Source: a virus
Reading direction: 5' to 3' (one strand)
Virus record (IMG/VR): IMGVR_UViG_3300020578_000017
Span: 52,450 to 116,449 of that record
DNA length: 64,000 bases
The position numbers were made by a program, and so were the translations under genes. Under the pieces are notes generated by a model that did not search any database, had not been told where the DNA came from, and saw nothing but the letters and a program-made list of their open reading frames with translations. Of this stretch, positions 42,850 to 50,365 are shown in pieces. Position 1 is the first letter of the stretch, and each line of letters opens with the position of its first letter.

Positions 42850-43204
42850 TACTCTTACTCAATCTTTTGATAAGGTATTCAATTTTATCTAGCTTGTCAG
42901 CTATTTCTGCAACCGATAGTCTGTTTTCAAGATTACTTACATAAGACTCTTCCAAGGTTTTACGATCTCTATCCGCTGCTCTGTTTTGACTCATAAGAAC
43001 AAAACAAGCTGAGATAGCAGCTTCCGTAGATAAGGCAAGATTTAAAAAGATGAATGGAAAAGGATCAAAGACATAAGCGCTACCTGACGTATTGAAGGTA
43101 ACCCAAGCTATTATAAGAATAGCATGAAAAATAAAACCTTTCCAACTACCTACAAAGTTGGTTATATTATCACTTAAATGTTGTGTTAAAGATTTTTTTC
43201 TCAT
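42824..43204 (-). CDS. DUF1003-type membrane protein
   Basis: The 126-residue protein matches the DUF1003 layout: an entry segment (ITNFVGSWKGFIF), TM1 (IFHAILIIAWVTFN), the FDPFPFIFLNLALSTEAAI loop/TM2 with the conserved D-P-F/Y-P-F and E, then MSQNRAADRDR and a coiled-coil tail. The family occurs in bacterial inner membranes with no established biochemical function. Its presence in a phage suggests a membrane-level effect on the host, such as superinfection interference; that is inference. Confidence 0.85.
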   Translation of the reverse strand: MRKKSLTQHLSDNITNFVGSWKGFIFHAILIIAWVTFNTSGSAYVFDPFPFIFLNLALSTEAAISACFVLMSQNRAADRDRKTLEESYVSNLENRLSVAEIADKLDKIEYLIKRLSKSNVKEEKED

Positions 43205-43413
43205 TTACTGGCCTCAAACTCATCAGAAAGATGATTTCTGAAACATTCTTTACAAAAAGTGTATTGTTTTTTATATTTTCTGGTATCAGATTTCTTTGTT
43301 ACATAAAAAACATCTGCGTGAGTCATTAAATACTCCAGGCAGTTGGCACAATAAGATATTGCTCGTTCTGGTGCGTCAAAAGCGGATAGCTTCATTCTGA
43401 TTCGAAAAATCAT
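43201..43413 (-). CDS. Small zinc-ribbon-like protein
   Basis: The protein has 70 residues. Two C-x2-C pairs (CANC near residue 22 and CKEC near residue 54) are separated by about 28 residues, a zinc-ribbon spacing. The intervening part is basic and aromatic. The stop overlaps the DUF1003 start by 4 bases. Partner and target are unknown. The ATG is at 43413; an internal ATG seven codons later is possible. Confidence 0.65.
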   Translation of the reverse strand: MIFRIRMKLSAFDAPERAISYCANCLEYLMTHADVFYVTKKSDTRKYKKQYTFCKECFRNHLSDEFEASK

Positions 43414-43724
43414 AGGACGCTTCCAAAGGTAGGGGGAAGCGGAACGGGTGACATTGGCACAGGAGTGACGCTGACTTGTGCAGCAGGGCTACCAGCAGTG
43501 GATATGGTCCCTGGTGGAGCAATCAGTGCCGGTGGAATAGTCACGTTAACCTGAACCATGATGTTCTGAACAAAATCGGCAATAGCGTTGGATAACTCTG
43601 CAGCAAGTTCTTGAGCTTGAAGTTCGGCAGGCTTGTTAGTTTTTGAGTTCTGAACAGAGTTAAGGTAAACCTGAGTGAGCCTTGCCTGAAGCGCTAATTT
43701 ATTTACTGCGTGTGGAATACCCAT
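43410..43724 (-). CDS. Small virion-like protein with Pro-rich tail
   Basis: The protein has 104 residues. A helical N-terminal half (ELAAELSNAIADFVQNIMVQVNVTI) is followed by a Pro/Val/Ser-rich C-terminus (VSVTPVPMSPVPLPP). This composition resembles small phage structural proteins, but I cannot name a family. It is divergent from the pyrimidine operon leader; the ATG at 43724 is about 30 bases from that operon's putative -10 box. Confidence 0.6.
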   Translation of the reverse strand: MGIPHAVNKLALQARLTQVYLNSVQNSKTNKPAELQAQELAAELSNAIADFVQNIMVQVNVTIPPALIAPPGTISTAGSPAAQVSVTPVPMSPVPLPPTFGSVL

Positions 43725-43754
43725 AAAATTTCTTATACTTCTTTCGTTTCTCGC

Positions 43755-43760
43755 TTATAC
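43755..43760 (+). promoter_or_regulatory. Putative -10 box of the pyrimidine operon
   Basis: TTATAC in TCGCTTATACAAG is on the plus strand, upstream of the leader peptide; a second TTATAC lies 22 bases upstream (43733). There is no clear -35. The transcript would begin just before the leader ATG at 43779. Confidence 0.4.
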
Positions 43761-43778
43761 AAGAATAAGGTAATCTAA

Positions 43779-43832
43779 ATGTTATATCGAAATAACTTTA
43801 TTCAAGGACTAGCTTACCACGCCGGAGCCTAA
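43779..43832 (+). CDS. Leader peptide of the asparagine/pyrimidine operon
   Basis: A 17-codon ORF (MLYRNNFIQGLAYHAGA) is preceded by AAGG 8 bases before the ATG. Its stop codon (43830-43832) lies in the loop of the following terminator, and its last codons form the 5' arm of that stem. A ribosome finishing this peptide would cover the stem and block it. The leader is U-rich (TTATAT, CTTTATT), which would slow polymerase at low UTP. Codons 5 and 6 are two consecutive Asn codons. It is too short to be found by length cut-offs. Confidence 0.65.
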   Translation: MLYRNNFIQGLAYHAGA

Positions 43833-43850
43833 TGGCTCCGGCTTTTCTTT
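43821..43850 (+). terminator. Attenuator terminator in the pyrimidine operon leader
   Basis: GCCGGAGCC (43821-43829), loop TAAT and GGCTCCGGC (43834-43842) form a 9-base-pair GC-rich stem followed by TTTTCTTTT. It is active only in the plus direction (no U-tract on the minus strand) and sits upstream of, not after, the plus-strand genes. The next SD (AGGAG) begins 14 bases after the stem. This is the expected layout of a transcription attenuator. Confidence 0.88.
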
Positions 43851-43870
43851 TAACCAGGAGAATTTTATTA

Positions 43871-44908
43871 ATGAATACACACCAGCAAAAAGTAGCCCTA
43901 TTTAAAATGGCAAGCTCAGCCCTCAAGGGTGCGAGAAAATACCTAGATAGCCATAACTTCCATGATGTATCATTACAAATGCCTCACATCGTAGGCGTAA
44001 CTGGCGCTTGTGAGAATGTCAGTACTCTATTTAAAGTCGATTATTTTGGCAAGGAAGCTTTTTTGGCTCAGAGTAACCAACTTTACTTGGAGCTTTGGAC
44101 TCCACATTTGTTTAACGTATCTTGTTTAGTTCGTTCTTTCCGTGCAGAGCCAGATGTAGATGCCAGGCATCAAACTGAGTTTGGCCTACTTGAATTAGAG
44201 CTACTAGGCAACCTGGACCTTCTAATCGAAAGAATTAGTGGTACTGTGAGAGCAGCTTGTAATGAGGTTGCTTGGAATCACGGTGAAGAGCTAAATAATC
44301 TTTTTGGTCGCAATCCAAAAGATATCACAGACCTAAAATTCCAAAGAGTCACTTATGTTGAAGCTATTGAACTACTTAATCAAGATAAGTTCCCAGAACT
44401 AAAGTTTGGTGACGACCTAAAGGCAGATCACGAGCTACGTTTAACTGAGCTTCTAAACGGCCCAATCTTCATTACGCATTACCCCAAGGAAATCAAGTTC
44501 TTCAATATGAAGGCAAACGCTCAGAACGATAGACTAGTCAACTCAACAGACTTGATTCTTCCCTTGTCTGGAGAGTCTGCTGGCGCCGCTGAGCGTGAGA
44601 CTGACGTTTTCCAGATTTGCGAGAAGCTTCTCAGCAACAGCATGTACCGAATCCTCAAGGAGACAACCAATGTCCAGGACGAAGACTTCGACTGGTACCT
44701 CAACGCCCACCTTGAGGAGCCCCAAGAAAACGTATTGAAACTTTACCGCGAGCATATAATCAATGGGACTTCTCCCTTGAAGGCGAAGAAGATTCCACTA
44801 CACAGTGGCACGGGTATGGGCATGGATCGAATCATGCAGTTCATCATCGGTTCATCTGATATTCGTAAAGCAAGAGTATATCCCAGAAATGCAGCCTGCC
44901 TCGAATAA
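43871..44908 (+). CDS. Asparaginyl-tRNA-synthetase-like enzyme without anticodon domain (likely asparagine synthetase)
   Basis: The protein has 345 residues. It is a class II synthetase catalytic core of the Asp/Asn type: motif 2 region LVRSFRAEPDVDARHQTEFGLLE and motif 3 GTGMGMDRIMQFIIG with the YPRN end. The N-terminal OB anticodon-binding domain (~100 residues) is missing. Archaeal AsnRS paralogues of this shape make asparagine from aspartate (AS-AR, Pyrococcus abyssi); the same activity is likely here. The ATG at 43871 follows AGGAG. The second half (from ~44500) is visibly GC-richer than the first. Confidence 0.8.
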   Translation: MNTHQQKVALFKMASSALKGARKYLDSHNFHDVSLQMPHIVGVTGACENVSTLFKVDYFGKEAFLAQSNQLYLELWTPHLFNVSCLVRSFRAEPDVDARHQTEFGLLELELLGNLDLLIERISGTVRAACNEVAWNHGEELNNLFGRNPKDITDLKFQRVTYVEAIELLNQDKFPELKFGDDLKADHELRLTELLNGPIFITHYPKEIKFFNMKANAQNDRLVNSTDLILPLSGESAGAAERETDVFQICEKLLSNSMYRILKETTNVQDEDFDWYLNAHLEEPQENVLKLYREHIINGTSPLKAKKIPLHSGTGMGMDRIMQFIIGSSDIRKARVYPRNAACLE

Positions 44909-45584
44909 GTTAGCTGAAGCAATCAAATACAAGAAAACACATCTTTGTATCGGAATTGATCCTCCAGAGAAGTGTTATCCTTCAAAGATTGTCGATATAG
45001 TTAAAAATACCAAAGATTATTGTGTAGCCTATAAGATTAATTTGGCTCACTTTATTTCTAAGACTTCGTTTTACGAGCTATATCAAATAATTTCAGAAAT
45101 TACATCAATATGTCCTGAAAATGTTCTCATTCTTGACGGCAAGTTTGGTGACATTGGTTCAACAAATGATTACTATGCAAAATTGAATCAAGTAAAACAT
45201 ATTGACGGACTAACTTTAAACCCATACTGCGGCATAGATAACTTAGAGCCCTTCTTTAAACAGGAGGGCTCGCTCCATTTTGTATTAACAAGAATGTCTC
45301 AACCTAGTTTTGTACAGACTAGAGAAGTTTGTACAGAAATAGTAAAACAAACCAAAGGTCGTTGTGGTTATGTTTTAACCACAAGAGAAGAAGACTACTT
45401 CGACCTGGTTTGTGATCTTGCAGAAGATAGTTTTCTTCTTCTAGTTGGTATTGGTGCTCAAGGAGGAAAGATTAGCTTAATGAACAAGATTAAGCATAAT
45501 AACTTCATCTTTAACGTTAGTAGACCCTTCTTTGAAGATGAAAACGTAGTTAACACAGCAAAGTTTTATGCCGGAATCAAATAA
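44889..45584 (+). CDS. pyrF: Orotidine-5'-phosphate decarboxylase
   Basis: The 231-residue enzyme converts OMP to UMP. The active-site set is complete: D24 (CIGIDP), K49 (AYKIN), D83-x-K85-x2-D88 (LDGKFGDIGSTN), the NPYCGID strand, GIGAQGG and R212 (VSRPF) for phosphate. I chose ATG 44889, which overlaps the upstream gene by 20 bases; the frame is open further upstream but only inside that gene. It is translationally coupled to both neighbours. Confidence 0.92.
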   Translation: MQPASNKLAEAIKYKKTHLCIGIDPPEKCYPSKIVDIVKNTKDYCVAYKINLAHFISKTSFYELYQIISEITSICPENVLILDGKFGDIGSTNDYYAKLNQVKHIDGLTLNPYCGIDNLEPFFKQEGSLHFVLTRMSQPSFVQTREVCTEIVKQTKGRCGYVLTTREEDYFDLVCDLAEDSFLLLVGIGAQGGKISLMNKIKHNNFIFNVSRPFFEDENVVNTAKFYAGIK

Positions 45585-46143
45585 ACCACCAGCTATTAGA
45601 ATGTTTGAAACCTTTGGGGTTATAAACAAAGGTCACTTTCAACTAAGCTCCGGTAAGCATTCAGATACTTATCTACAATGTGCAAAGTTAGATGCTAGTC
45701 CTTATGCACTACTTTCTATTGCGGGTAAGTTATTCGACCAAAACCTTATGTGGAAGCATGATGTAACCCATGTAGTAGCTCCTGCTATGGGAGCGGTTCT
45801 TTTTGGTTATACTTTGGCACTAACCATGTCAAAAACATTTATGTACCTGGAGCGTGAAAACGGTGCTCTTACTTTTAGAAGAGGATTCAGCCTCCCTGAA
45901 GGTGCAAGAGTTTTATGCATAGAAGATGTAGTCACAACTGCAAAAACAATGAATGAAGTTGTGAGCATTGTAAACTCTTATGGTGCAAAAGTTGTAGATA
46001 GAGTTTGTATCGTCAATAGAAGTAATGACGATAGCTTAAAGAGCTTTGTAAAGCTAAAAGTAGAAACATGGGACCCAGAAGAGTGCCCCATGTGTGAAGA
46101 AGGCAAGATACCGGCTAGTTATCCGGGAAGTCGTAAGATCTAG
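45568..46143 (+). CDS. pyrE: Orotate phosphoribosyltransferase
   Basis: The 191-residue enzyme joins orotate and PRPP to OMP, the step before PyrF. Motifs are SSGKHSDTYLQC near the N-terminus, the PRPP loop LCIEDVVTTAKTM (117-128), ENGALTFRRGF and a C-terminal ECPMCEEGKI ... YPGSRK. The ATG at 45568 overlaps pyrF by 17 bases. The end overlaps the convergent gene by 29 bases. Together with PyrF it completes UMP synthesis from orotate. Confidence 0.92.
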   Translation: MPESNKPPAIRMFETFGVINKGHFQLSSGKHSDTYLQCAKLDASPYALLSIAGKLFDQNLMWKHDVTHVVAPAMGAVLFGYTLALTMSKTFMYLERENGALTFRRGFSLPEGARVLCIEDVVTTAKTMNEVVSIVNSYGAKVVDRVCIVNRSNDDSLKSFVKLKVETWDPEECPMCEEGKIPASYPGSRKI

Positions 46144-46315
46144 TATTGTCACCAATGACCTGAAGTGTGTGTATTCTAGATTGCAGGCAACGGTGAAGAT
46201 AATTATTTTGCTTCTTAGAGATAACTCTCTTCTTTTTTCGAGTAACCGTATACTTCGGTACGATTCTTAGAAACAAGCTAACAAGTAAAGCAAAAGTAGC
46301 TATAAGTATCTTCAC
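46115..46315 (-). CDS. Small membrane-anchored protein candidate
   Basis: The protein has 66 residues. An N-terminal hydrophobic segment (KILIATFALLVSLFL) is followed by a basic tail (TVTRKKKRVISKK). The start is GTG at 46315, 4 bases after the HNH gene, without a clear SD. It overlaps the end of pyrE on the other strand. It could be a small inner-membrane effector; evidence is limited to composition. Confidence 0.45.
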   Translation of the reverse strand: MKILIATFALLVSLFLRIVPKYTVTRKKKRVISKKQNNYLHRCLQSRIHTLQVIGDNTRSYDFPDN

Positions 46316-46319
46316 TTAG

Positions 46320-46844
46320 CTAAAAGTCCTTCCAAAAGTCTGAGTAAGATTCACCAACGCTATAGTCCTTGAGTTTTATGATAGGCATATTAGCCTCTTC
46401 AGGGGTCATATTTGCTTTTTTATTATTGCAAGGGTTACAACACGTCACCAGGTTATCCCAAGAATCCTGACCGCCTCGTGATTTAGGTATGATGTGGTCC
46501 AGAGTAAGCGCAGACTTAGATCCGCAATACTGACAAGTGTATCGATCACGCTTTAGTATGCCATTTCTGGACGGAGCTGTTCTTGACTTCAAGAACTTCT
46601 TGTCTACGGGATGTATAAGCCTGATACAGAATGGAATCTTGAAGGTATCTCCGCTGACTAGTTCTTGAAGATGTGTAGGAAATACGAACCTTCGGTTCCT
46701 ATTAAGTTTAATAAACCCTACGTACTTACCTTGAGTATGCTCCGCTGGTATGGCGCGGCCCGTAATCAGCATAATGACAGTGCGCCTAGCATCCAGCTTA
46801 GCTAGCGGGATGTAGTAACTGTCTATCAGGATGGTACTCTGCAT
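46320..46844 (-). CDS. HNH endonuclease
   Basis: The protein has 174 residues. The C-terminal half has a zinc-type HNH: CQYCGSKSALTLDHIIPKSRGG ... CCNPCNNKKAN, with both C-x2-C pairs, the catalytic DH and the final N/H-like position. The N-terminal ~85 residues (RRTVIMLITGRAIPAE) are of the type found in stand-alone HNH genes of bacteria and phages. It does not interrupt another gene. Role: nicking/cutting DNA, possibly a free-standing homing or anti-rival nuclease. Confidence 0.85.
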   Translation of the reverse strand: MQSTILIDSYYIPLAKLDARRTVIMLITGRAIPAEHTQGKYVGFIKLNRNRRFVFPTHLQELVSGDTFKIPFCIRLIHPVDKKFLKSRTAPSRNGILKRDRYTCQYCGSKSALTLDHIIPKSRGGQDSWDNLVTCCNPCNNKKANMTPEEANMPIIKLKDYSVGESYSDFWKDF

Positions 46845-46916
46845 CTACAAACCTGAACAATAAAAGACTTCTTAACTGTCTATAGTAGAGCAGAAGAGAG
46901 GAGGTTAGTTTATTCT

Positions 46917-47357
46917 ATGAATGCCTTAGATCAAACTAAGAATCCAGAGCTGATTTCAAAAATAGCTGCCGTGGCAAACTCATGCAAAGAGTCTTTTCCA
47001 AGGGCTGAAATACTTCTAGACCCTTTCAATAAAGAAACGATGGGTGAAAGCTGGGAAGACTACGTAGAGATGACGCAGAACTCTGTAGACCTGGCTATTA
47101 AAACAAAAGCTGGAGTGTTCTCTATCTACATTGTAGGTCAGGAAGAAGACCTTAAAAAGTGCCAGTTTGTTTGTATAGATTACGTTTCAGATAATCTTCA
47201 ACATGTATGGGAAGCAGAGTTTGACTTTCTAAAGAAGACAAAGAAAGAACTAATGCTTACCTGTAAAGAAAATGGAAACATTCCTAGTTACCTAAGAAGC
47301 AAGATCAATGATCTTTGCGGGAAGCTATTTTATATCTTTGACCCTTTAGCTAAGTAA
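46917..47357 (+). CDS. Hypothetical protein
   Basis: The protein has 146 residues and a mixed alpha/beta sequence with an acidic first half and no motif I recognise. AGGAGG precedes the ATG at 46917 (12-base spacing), and a TATAGT box lies about 45 bases upstream. It is divergent from the HNH gene at 46320 and overlaps the second HNH gene convergently by 28 bases. Confidence 0.65.
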   Translation: MNALDQTKNPELISKIAAVANSCKESFPRAEILLDPFNKETMGESWEDYVEMTQNSVDLAIKTKAGVFSIYIVGQEEDLKKCQFVCIDYVSDNLQHVWEAEFDFLKKTKKELMLTCKENGNIPSYLRSKINDLCGKLFYIFDPLAK

Positions 47358-47734
47358 GCTAAAACTACTCTTGAAACAGCGCTGCTCTTTTCCATGCTGC
47401 GCTCTAGCTTCTTTTTGGCTTTATAGTCCTTCTGAAGTACATCAGGGACATCTTTAGTTTTACGTATCTTATCAGAGATCGTATCTCTAATTAAACCAAG
47501 CTTTGGATCATCTACCCAAAGCTCTAGGTTTCCTATATTATTGTTGTCCTGTACGCCATCTTTGTGCTGAACTTGTTCGTTATTACGCAAGAATCTACCT
47601 AAGTATTGTTCCATAACGAGACGGTGCTCGTATATGTAACCGTTGCTCATCGCATTTGGATGATCAGGTAAATAAACCCAGACATAACCGTTAGAGTTTT
47701 CTGGATTATCATCGGCAAATTTTATAAGGCCCAT
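47330..47734 (-). CDS. HNH_3-type endonuclease
   Basis: The protein has 134 residues. The HNH_3 core is visible: NGYIYEHRLVMEQYLGR, then EQVQHKDGVQDNNNIGNLELW, giving His, His/Asp-Gly and Asn-Asn-...-N-L positions. The C-terminus is a basic helix. This family includes phage free-standing homing endonucleases. It overlaps the previous gene convergently. It is unrelated in sequence to the HNH at 46320. Confidence 0.8.
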   Translation of the reverse strand: MGLIKFADDNPENSNGYVWVYLPDHPNAMSNGYIYEHRLVMEQYLGRFLRNNEQVQHKDGVQDNNNIGNLELWVDDPKLGLIRDTISDKIRKTKDVPDVLQKDYKAKKKLERSMEKSSAVSRVVLAYLAKGSKI

Positions 47735-47759
47735 ATAAGAACTTTTTATAAAATTTATA

Positions 47760-47969
47760 TCAAATATGCATACACTTATTTAAGTGCTCAATTAAGTCCC
47801 GTACCACCATTTTCTTTGTGCTTGCAGGTTTATCATCCCTTCCAATTATGCCAAGCACAGAATGCTTTATTTTAAGATTTACTACCTTGACAGCGATATC
47901 GTCTTCGTAATCATTTTCTAAAAGGTAGTTCTTGTATTCAGATAGACTGAAAATGGTATCGTCTTTCAT
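47760..47969 (-). CDS. Small hypothetical protein
   Basis: The protein has 69 residues with an acidic start (KDDTIFSLSEYKNYL) and a short basic/hydrophobic end. A TATAAT (47985-47980, minus strand) lies 10 bases before its ATG at 47969, which would leave a ~4-base leader. No family is recognised. Confidence 0.5.
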   Translation of the reverse strand: MKDDTIFSLSEYKNYLLENDYEDDIAVKVVNLKIKHSVLGIIGRDDKPASTKKMVVRDLIEHLNKCMHI

Positions 47970-47980
47970 ATTTGTTAAAA

Positions 47981-48955
47981 TTATAGTTCTTTAAAAACGT
48001 CCTTGTTTCGTAAAGAAATAAGAGCCGGAATAAATAAATCATCAACAGCTTCACTGCACATATCTAGAAGATCGTTAGACTCTAATTTTAGTTTTCTGCT
48101 TGGTATAAAATACTCATCACTCTTTATTCCAGATATTTCTACTGAAAATGAAGTTTTACTGCCTAACTTTATTTCTGAAAAATCTAAACTAATGGTAATA
48201 GTAAGTTTTTTTACCTTTCTTAAGAATCCTGCTTTACTTTCCAGGGATACTGGAATTTTTAATGATAGAGTGTTGACAATTGTCTTATTCGTTTCATTTT
48301 CTTCAGATCCTACAACACGGACAATCTTATCTAAGGTAGAAATGTTCGTAACAGCACCTCGGGTCAAAGAGTCAAGGGAAAAGTAAGATTTCAATCTAGG
48401 GTTAGCCTGAATTTCTTTACTTAAAATGCCTAAAGTCATCTGCACGAAAGTCTTATACCAGAAAGACTTTGTTTTAACTTCTACAGGCCTCTTTTCATCC
48501 TGTATTTCGTCACTGAACTCTTGCCTAAGAGCTTGTAGCTTTTTTCTATTTTCGGCAATTTCATTTGAGCTAATAACACTATCTAAAGCTTTGCCTGGGA
48601 ATAGTTTTTTTAGCTTTTCTATCGCTTCATCAATATCGGCAATACCTAAAACATCAATGATTTCATCAAGAGTCATCCCTTTAGAAGTATCATCAATGGA
48701 ATCAAAAAAAGCCTTGCTTAAAGCTCTTGTTTGAATGAGATCAACAATATCACTCTTAAGCTTATTTTCAGTTTCGCCTTCATCTATGCCATCTCTTATT
48801 AGTTGAGAAACGGCATTCGCGATTTGGGCAATATGCTGATTAAGCTGCCTAGTAAAACCAGATTTTTCCTTAGTAGACGTATCTATTTTAGTTTTTCTGA
48901 TTTTATTTGAGAGTTGCAGCTTAGCAAACTGCATCAGATCAGATTCTAAAGACAT
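47981..48955 (-). CDS. Hypothetical protein paired with the 48955 gene
   Basis: The protein has 324 residues. The first ~170 are helical with an amphipathic start (SDLMQFAKLQLSNKI); the C-terminal ~130 look beta-rich (KKLTITISLDFSEIKLGSKTSF). The ATG at 48955 overlaps the stop of the upstream gene by one base. The pair could be virion or inner-head proteins, but no family is recognised. Confidence 0.65.
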   Translation of the reverse strand: MSLESDLMQFAKLQLSNKIRKTKIDTSTKEKSGFTRQLNQHIAQIANAVSQLIRDGIDEGETENKLKSDIVDLIQTRALSKAFFDSIDDTSKGMTLDEIIDVLGIADIDEAIEKLKKLFPGKALDSVISSNEIAENRKKLQALRQEFSDEIQDEKRPVEVKTKSFWYKTFVQMTLGILSKEIQANPRLKSYFSLDSLTRGAVTNISTLDKIVRVVGSEENETNKTIVNTLSLKIPVSLESKAGFLRKVKKLTITISLDFSEIKLGSKTSFSVEISGIKSDEYFIPSRKLKLESNDLLDMCSEAVDDLFIPALISLRNKDVFKEL

Positions 48956-50013
48956 TATTTACCTTGTAACTTTTTAAGCTCAGAAAGTAAGATATCTTTT
49001 TTAAATCCTGCAGCTAAAGCTTTGAAATAAAGCTGTTTAGCCTTTTCTACTTCGTTCCGTTTACCTAAACTGTGCATTCTTAAAGCAATATTTTTTGCAT
49101 TTGATAACTTTGGCTCATCCTCTCTTCTTTCAATAAGATATTTCCGAGTCTTATTATCAGTTGTACCATCAGACTTAGCCTTAACATCATCCTTTAAAGG
49201 TTCGTCTGAAAATTTAAGTTCTGTCTCTGGCTTAATCTTATCCCAATACTTGACTTTATCACGTGGGTATTTTTTACGGGCCAAAGGAATTAGCAAAGAT
49301 AGAGCGACGTTATGGTTATTTTTCTTAAGCTTATCCAAGAAGGAGTAAAGATAAGGAGACTCAGAAGCCATTTCAGCTCTGAATAAGAACTTCAAAATTT
49401 CCTGGGACAAATCAGAGTTGTCAAATGGATGACGTGCTGCAATTTCTTCAAAAACATCTAAGAAAGCCATCTTATCTTTTTTGAATGCGTGGTTTATTTG
49501 CTCAATTAAACCTTTTTGATGCATTAGGTCAACAAGCCTATCATCAGTCAGGAACTTCTTCACCCATAAAGAATTATCTTTATTTTTAGATAGCATGTTA
49601 CCCAAGTAATCAGCTACAGAAGCTCTGTCTAATGGATAAGGGTCACCATCCTCTTCGATAATATAAACCTTACCGCCCTTAGCAGCGGCGTTATCTAATA
49701 TCTCATCGTCAGGTATTCTACCGGCTCGCAAAGCTTGCATAAAGTTTGTAGCCCTTGTTTTTCTGTTTTCACTTGGTTCAAGGGTAGGTACAAATACAGG
49801 CTTCGCTTTAATTTTAAAGTAGTCATTCAAAAAATCTAGCTGTTCTTCAGAGCTAGAAACTTTCAATACATCTGGCAAAGATTTCTGTACAAAGTTAACC
49901 ACATGTGCAACTTTTGCATGCTGCTCATGGGTTGTCATAAGATCATTTTGAATGTGAATCAAATCTGTTTTGATCTGATTGTATGTTTTTCGATCAAATA
50001 AATTATCTTGCAT
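48955..50013 (-). CDS. Hypothetical helical protein
   Basis: The protein has 352 residues, mostly helical, with a charged linker (residues ~270-300) and a C-terminal TPR-like stretch (ALRMHSLGKRNEVEKAKQLYFKAL). The ATG is at 50013. It lies downstream of the terminator at 50067 and forms a two-gene unit with the 47981 gene. The first codon region resembles no family I know. Confidence 0.65.
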   Translation of the reverse strand: MQDNLFDRKTYNQIKTDLIHIQNDLMTTHEQHAKVAHVVNFVQKSLPDVLKVSSSEEQLDFLNDYFKIKAKPVFVPTLEPSENRKTRATNFMQALRAGRIPDDEILDNAAAKGGKVYIIEEDGDPYPLDRASVADYLGNMLSKNKDNSLWVKKFLTDDRLVDLMHQKGLIEQINHAFKKDKMAFLDVFEEIAARHPFDNSDLSQEILKFLFRAEMASESPYLYSFLDKLKKNNHNVALSLLIPLARKKYPRDKVKYWDKIKPETELKFSDEPLKDDVKAKSDGTTDNKTRKYLIERREDEPKLSNAKNIALRMHSLGKRNEVEKAKQLYFKALAAGFKKDILLSELKKLQGK

Positions 50014-50066
50014 TATTTATACCAATGGCGTCATAAGTATCTATAGTAACCTTTTTATAAAAGTAA

Positions 50067-50098
50067 AACACCAGGCACCTTTTAGGATGCCTGGTGTT
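50067..50098 (-). terminator. Intrinsic terminator after the GroEL unit
   Basis: AACACCAGGCA and TGCCTGGTGTT form an 11-base-pair stem with a 10-base loop; the minus strand continues GGTGTTTTACTTTT. It closes the groEL plus small-gene transcript. Confidence 0.9.
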
Positions 50099-50116
50099 CG
50101 TTATGGTTAAAGCTGA

Positions 50117-50341
50117 TTAACCGTTGTTCTTGATGTTATCGACTTCCTGGTTGTACGTATACTCAAGAAGATCATCAGCCTGCTTGCGAAGCGCCGCAAC
50201 CTTGATGCTTGCCTCTTCAATCATCGAAGTAATATCAACTCCCTGAGCGCTCAAGGCGTCAAGGTTGTCAATCTCGCTAGAAATAGCGTTGTTGGTCTCA
50301 TTGAAGAACTTGGTGACAGAGGCGAAAGGATTGGTATTCAT
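50117..50341 (-). CDS. Small acidic protein downstream of GroEL
   Basis: The protein has 74 residues from ATG 50341 (SD GAGGG 9 bases upstream; the frame extends further upstream without a signal). It is helical and acidic (SVTKFFNETNNAISSEIDNLDAL). Codons are GC-rich like groEL. It sits between a structured RNA and a strong terminator, so it is likely made in quantity with GroEL. It is too small and unlike GroES to be a co-chaperonin; function unknown. Confidence 0.65.
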   Translation of the reverse strand: MNTNPFASVTKFFNETNNAISSEIDNLDALSAQGVDITSMIEEASIKVAALRKQADDLLEYTYNQEVDNIKNNG

Positions 50342-50365
50342 TTTAGGTTCCCTCTTTAGCAACAA

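Noticed and set aside
43821-43842. Terminator of the minus-strand gene or of an upstream plus-strand gene
   Set aside because: The U-tract is only on the plus strand and no plus-strand gene other than the leader ORF lies upstream; the minus-strand gene starts, not ends, nearby.
44805-44888. Longer N-terminus for PyrF
   Set aside because: It lies wholly inside the AsnRS-like gene in another frame and adds residues with no OMP-decarboxylase similarity; ATG 44889 begins the family domain.
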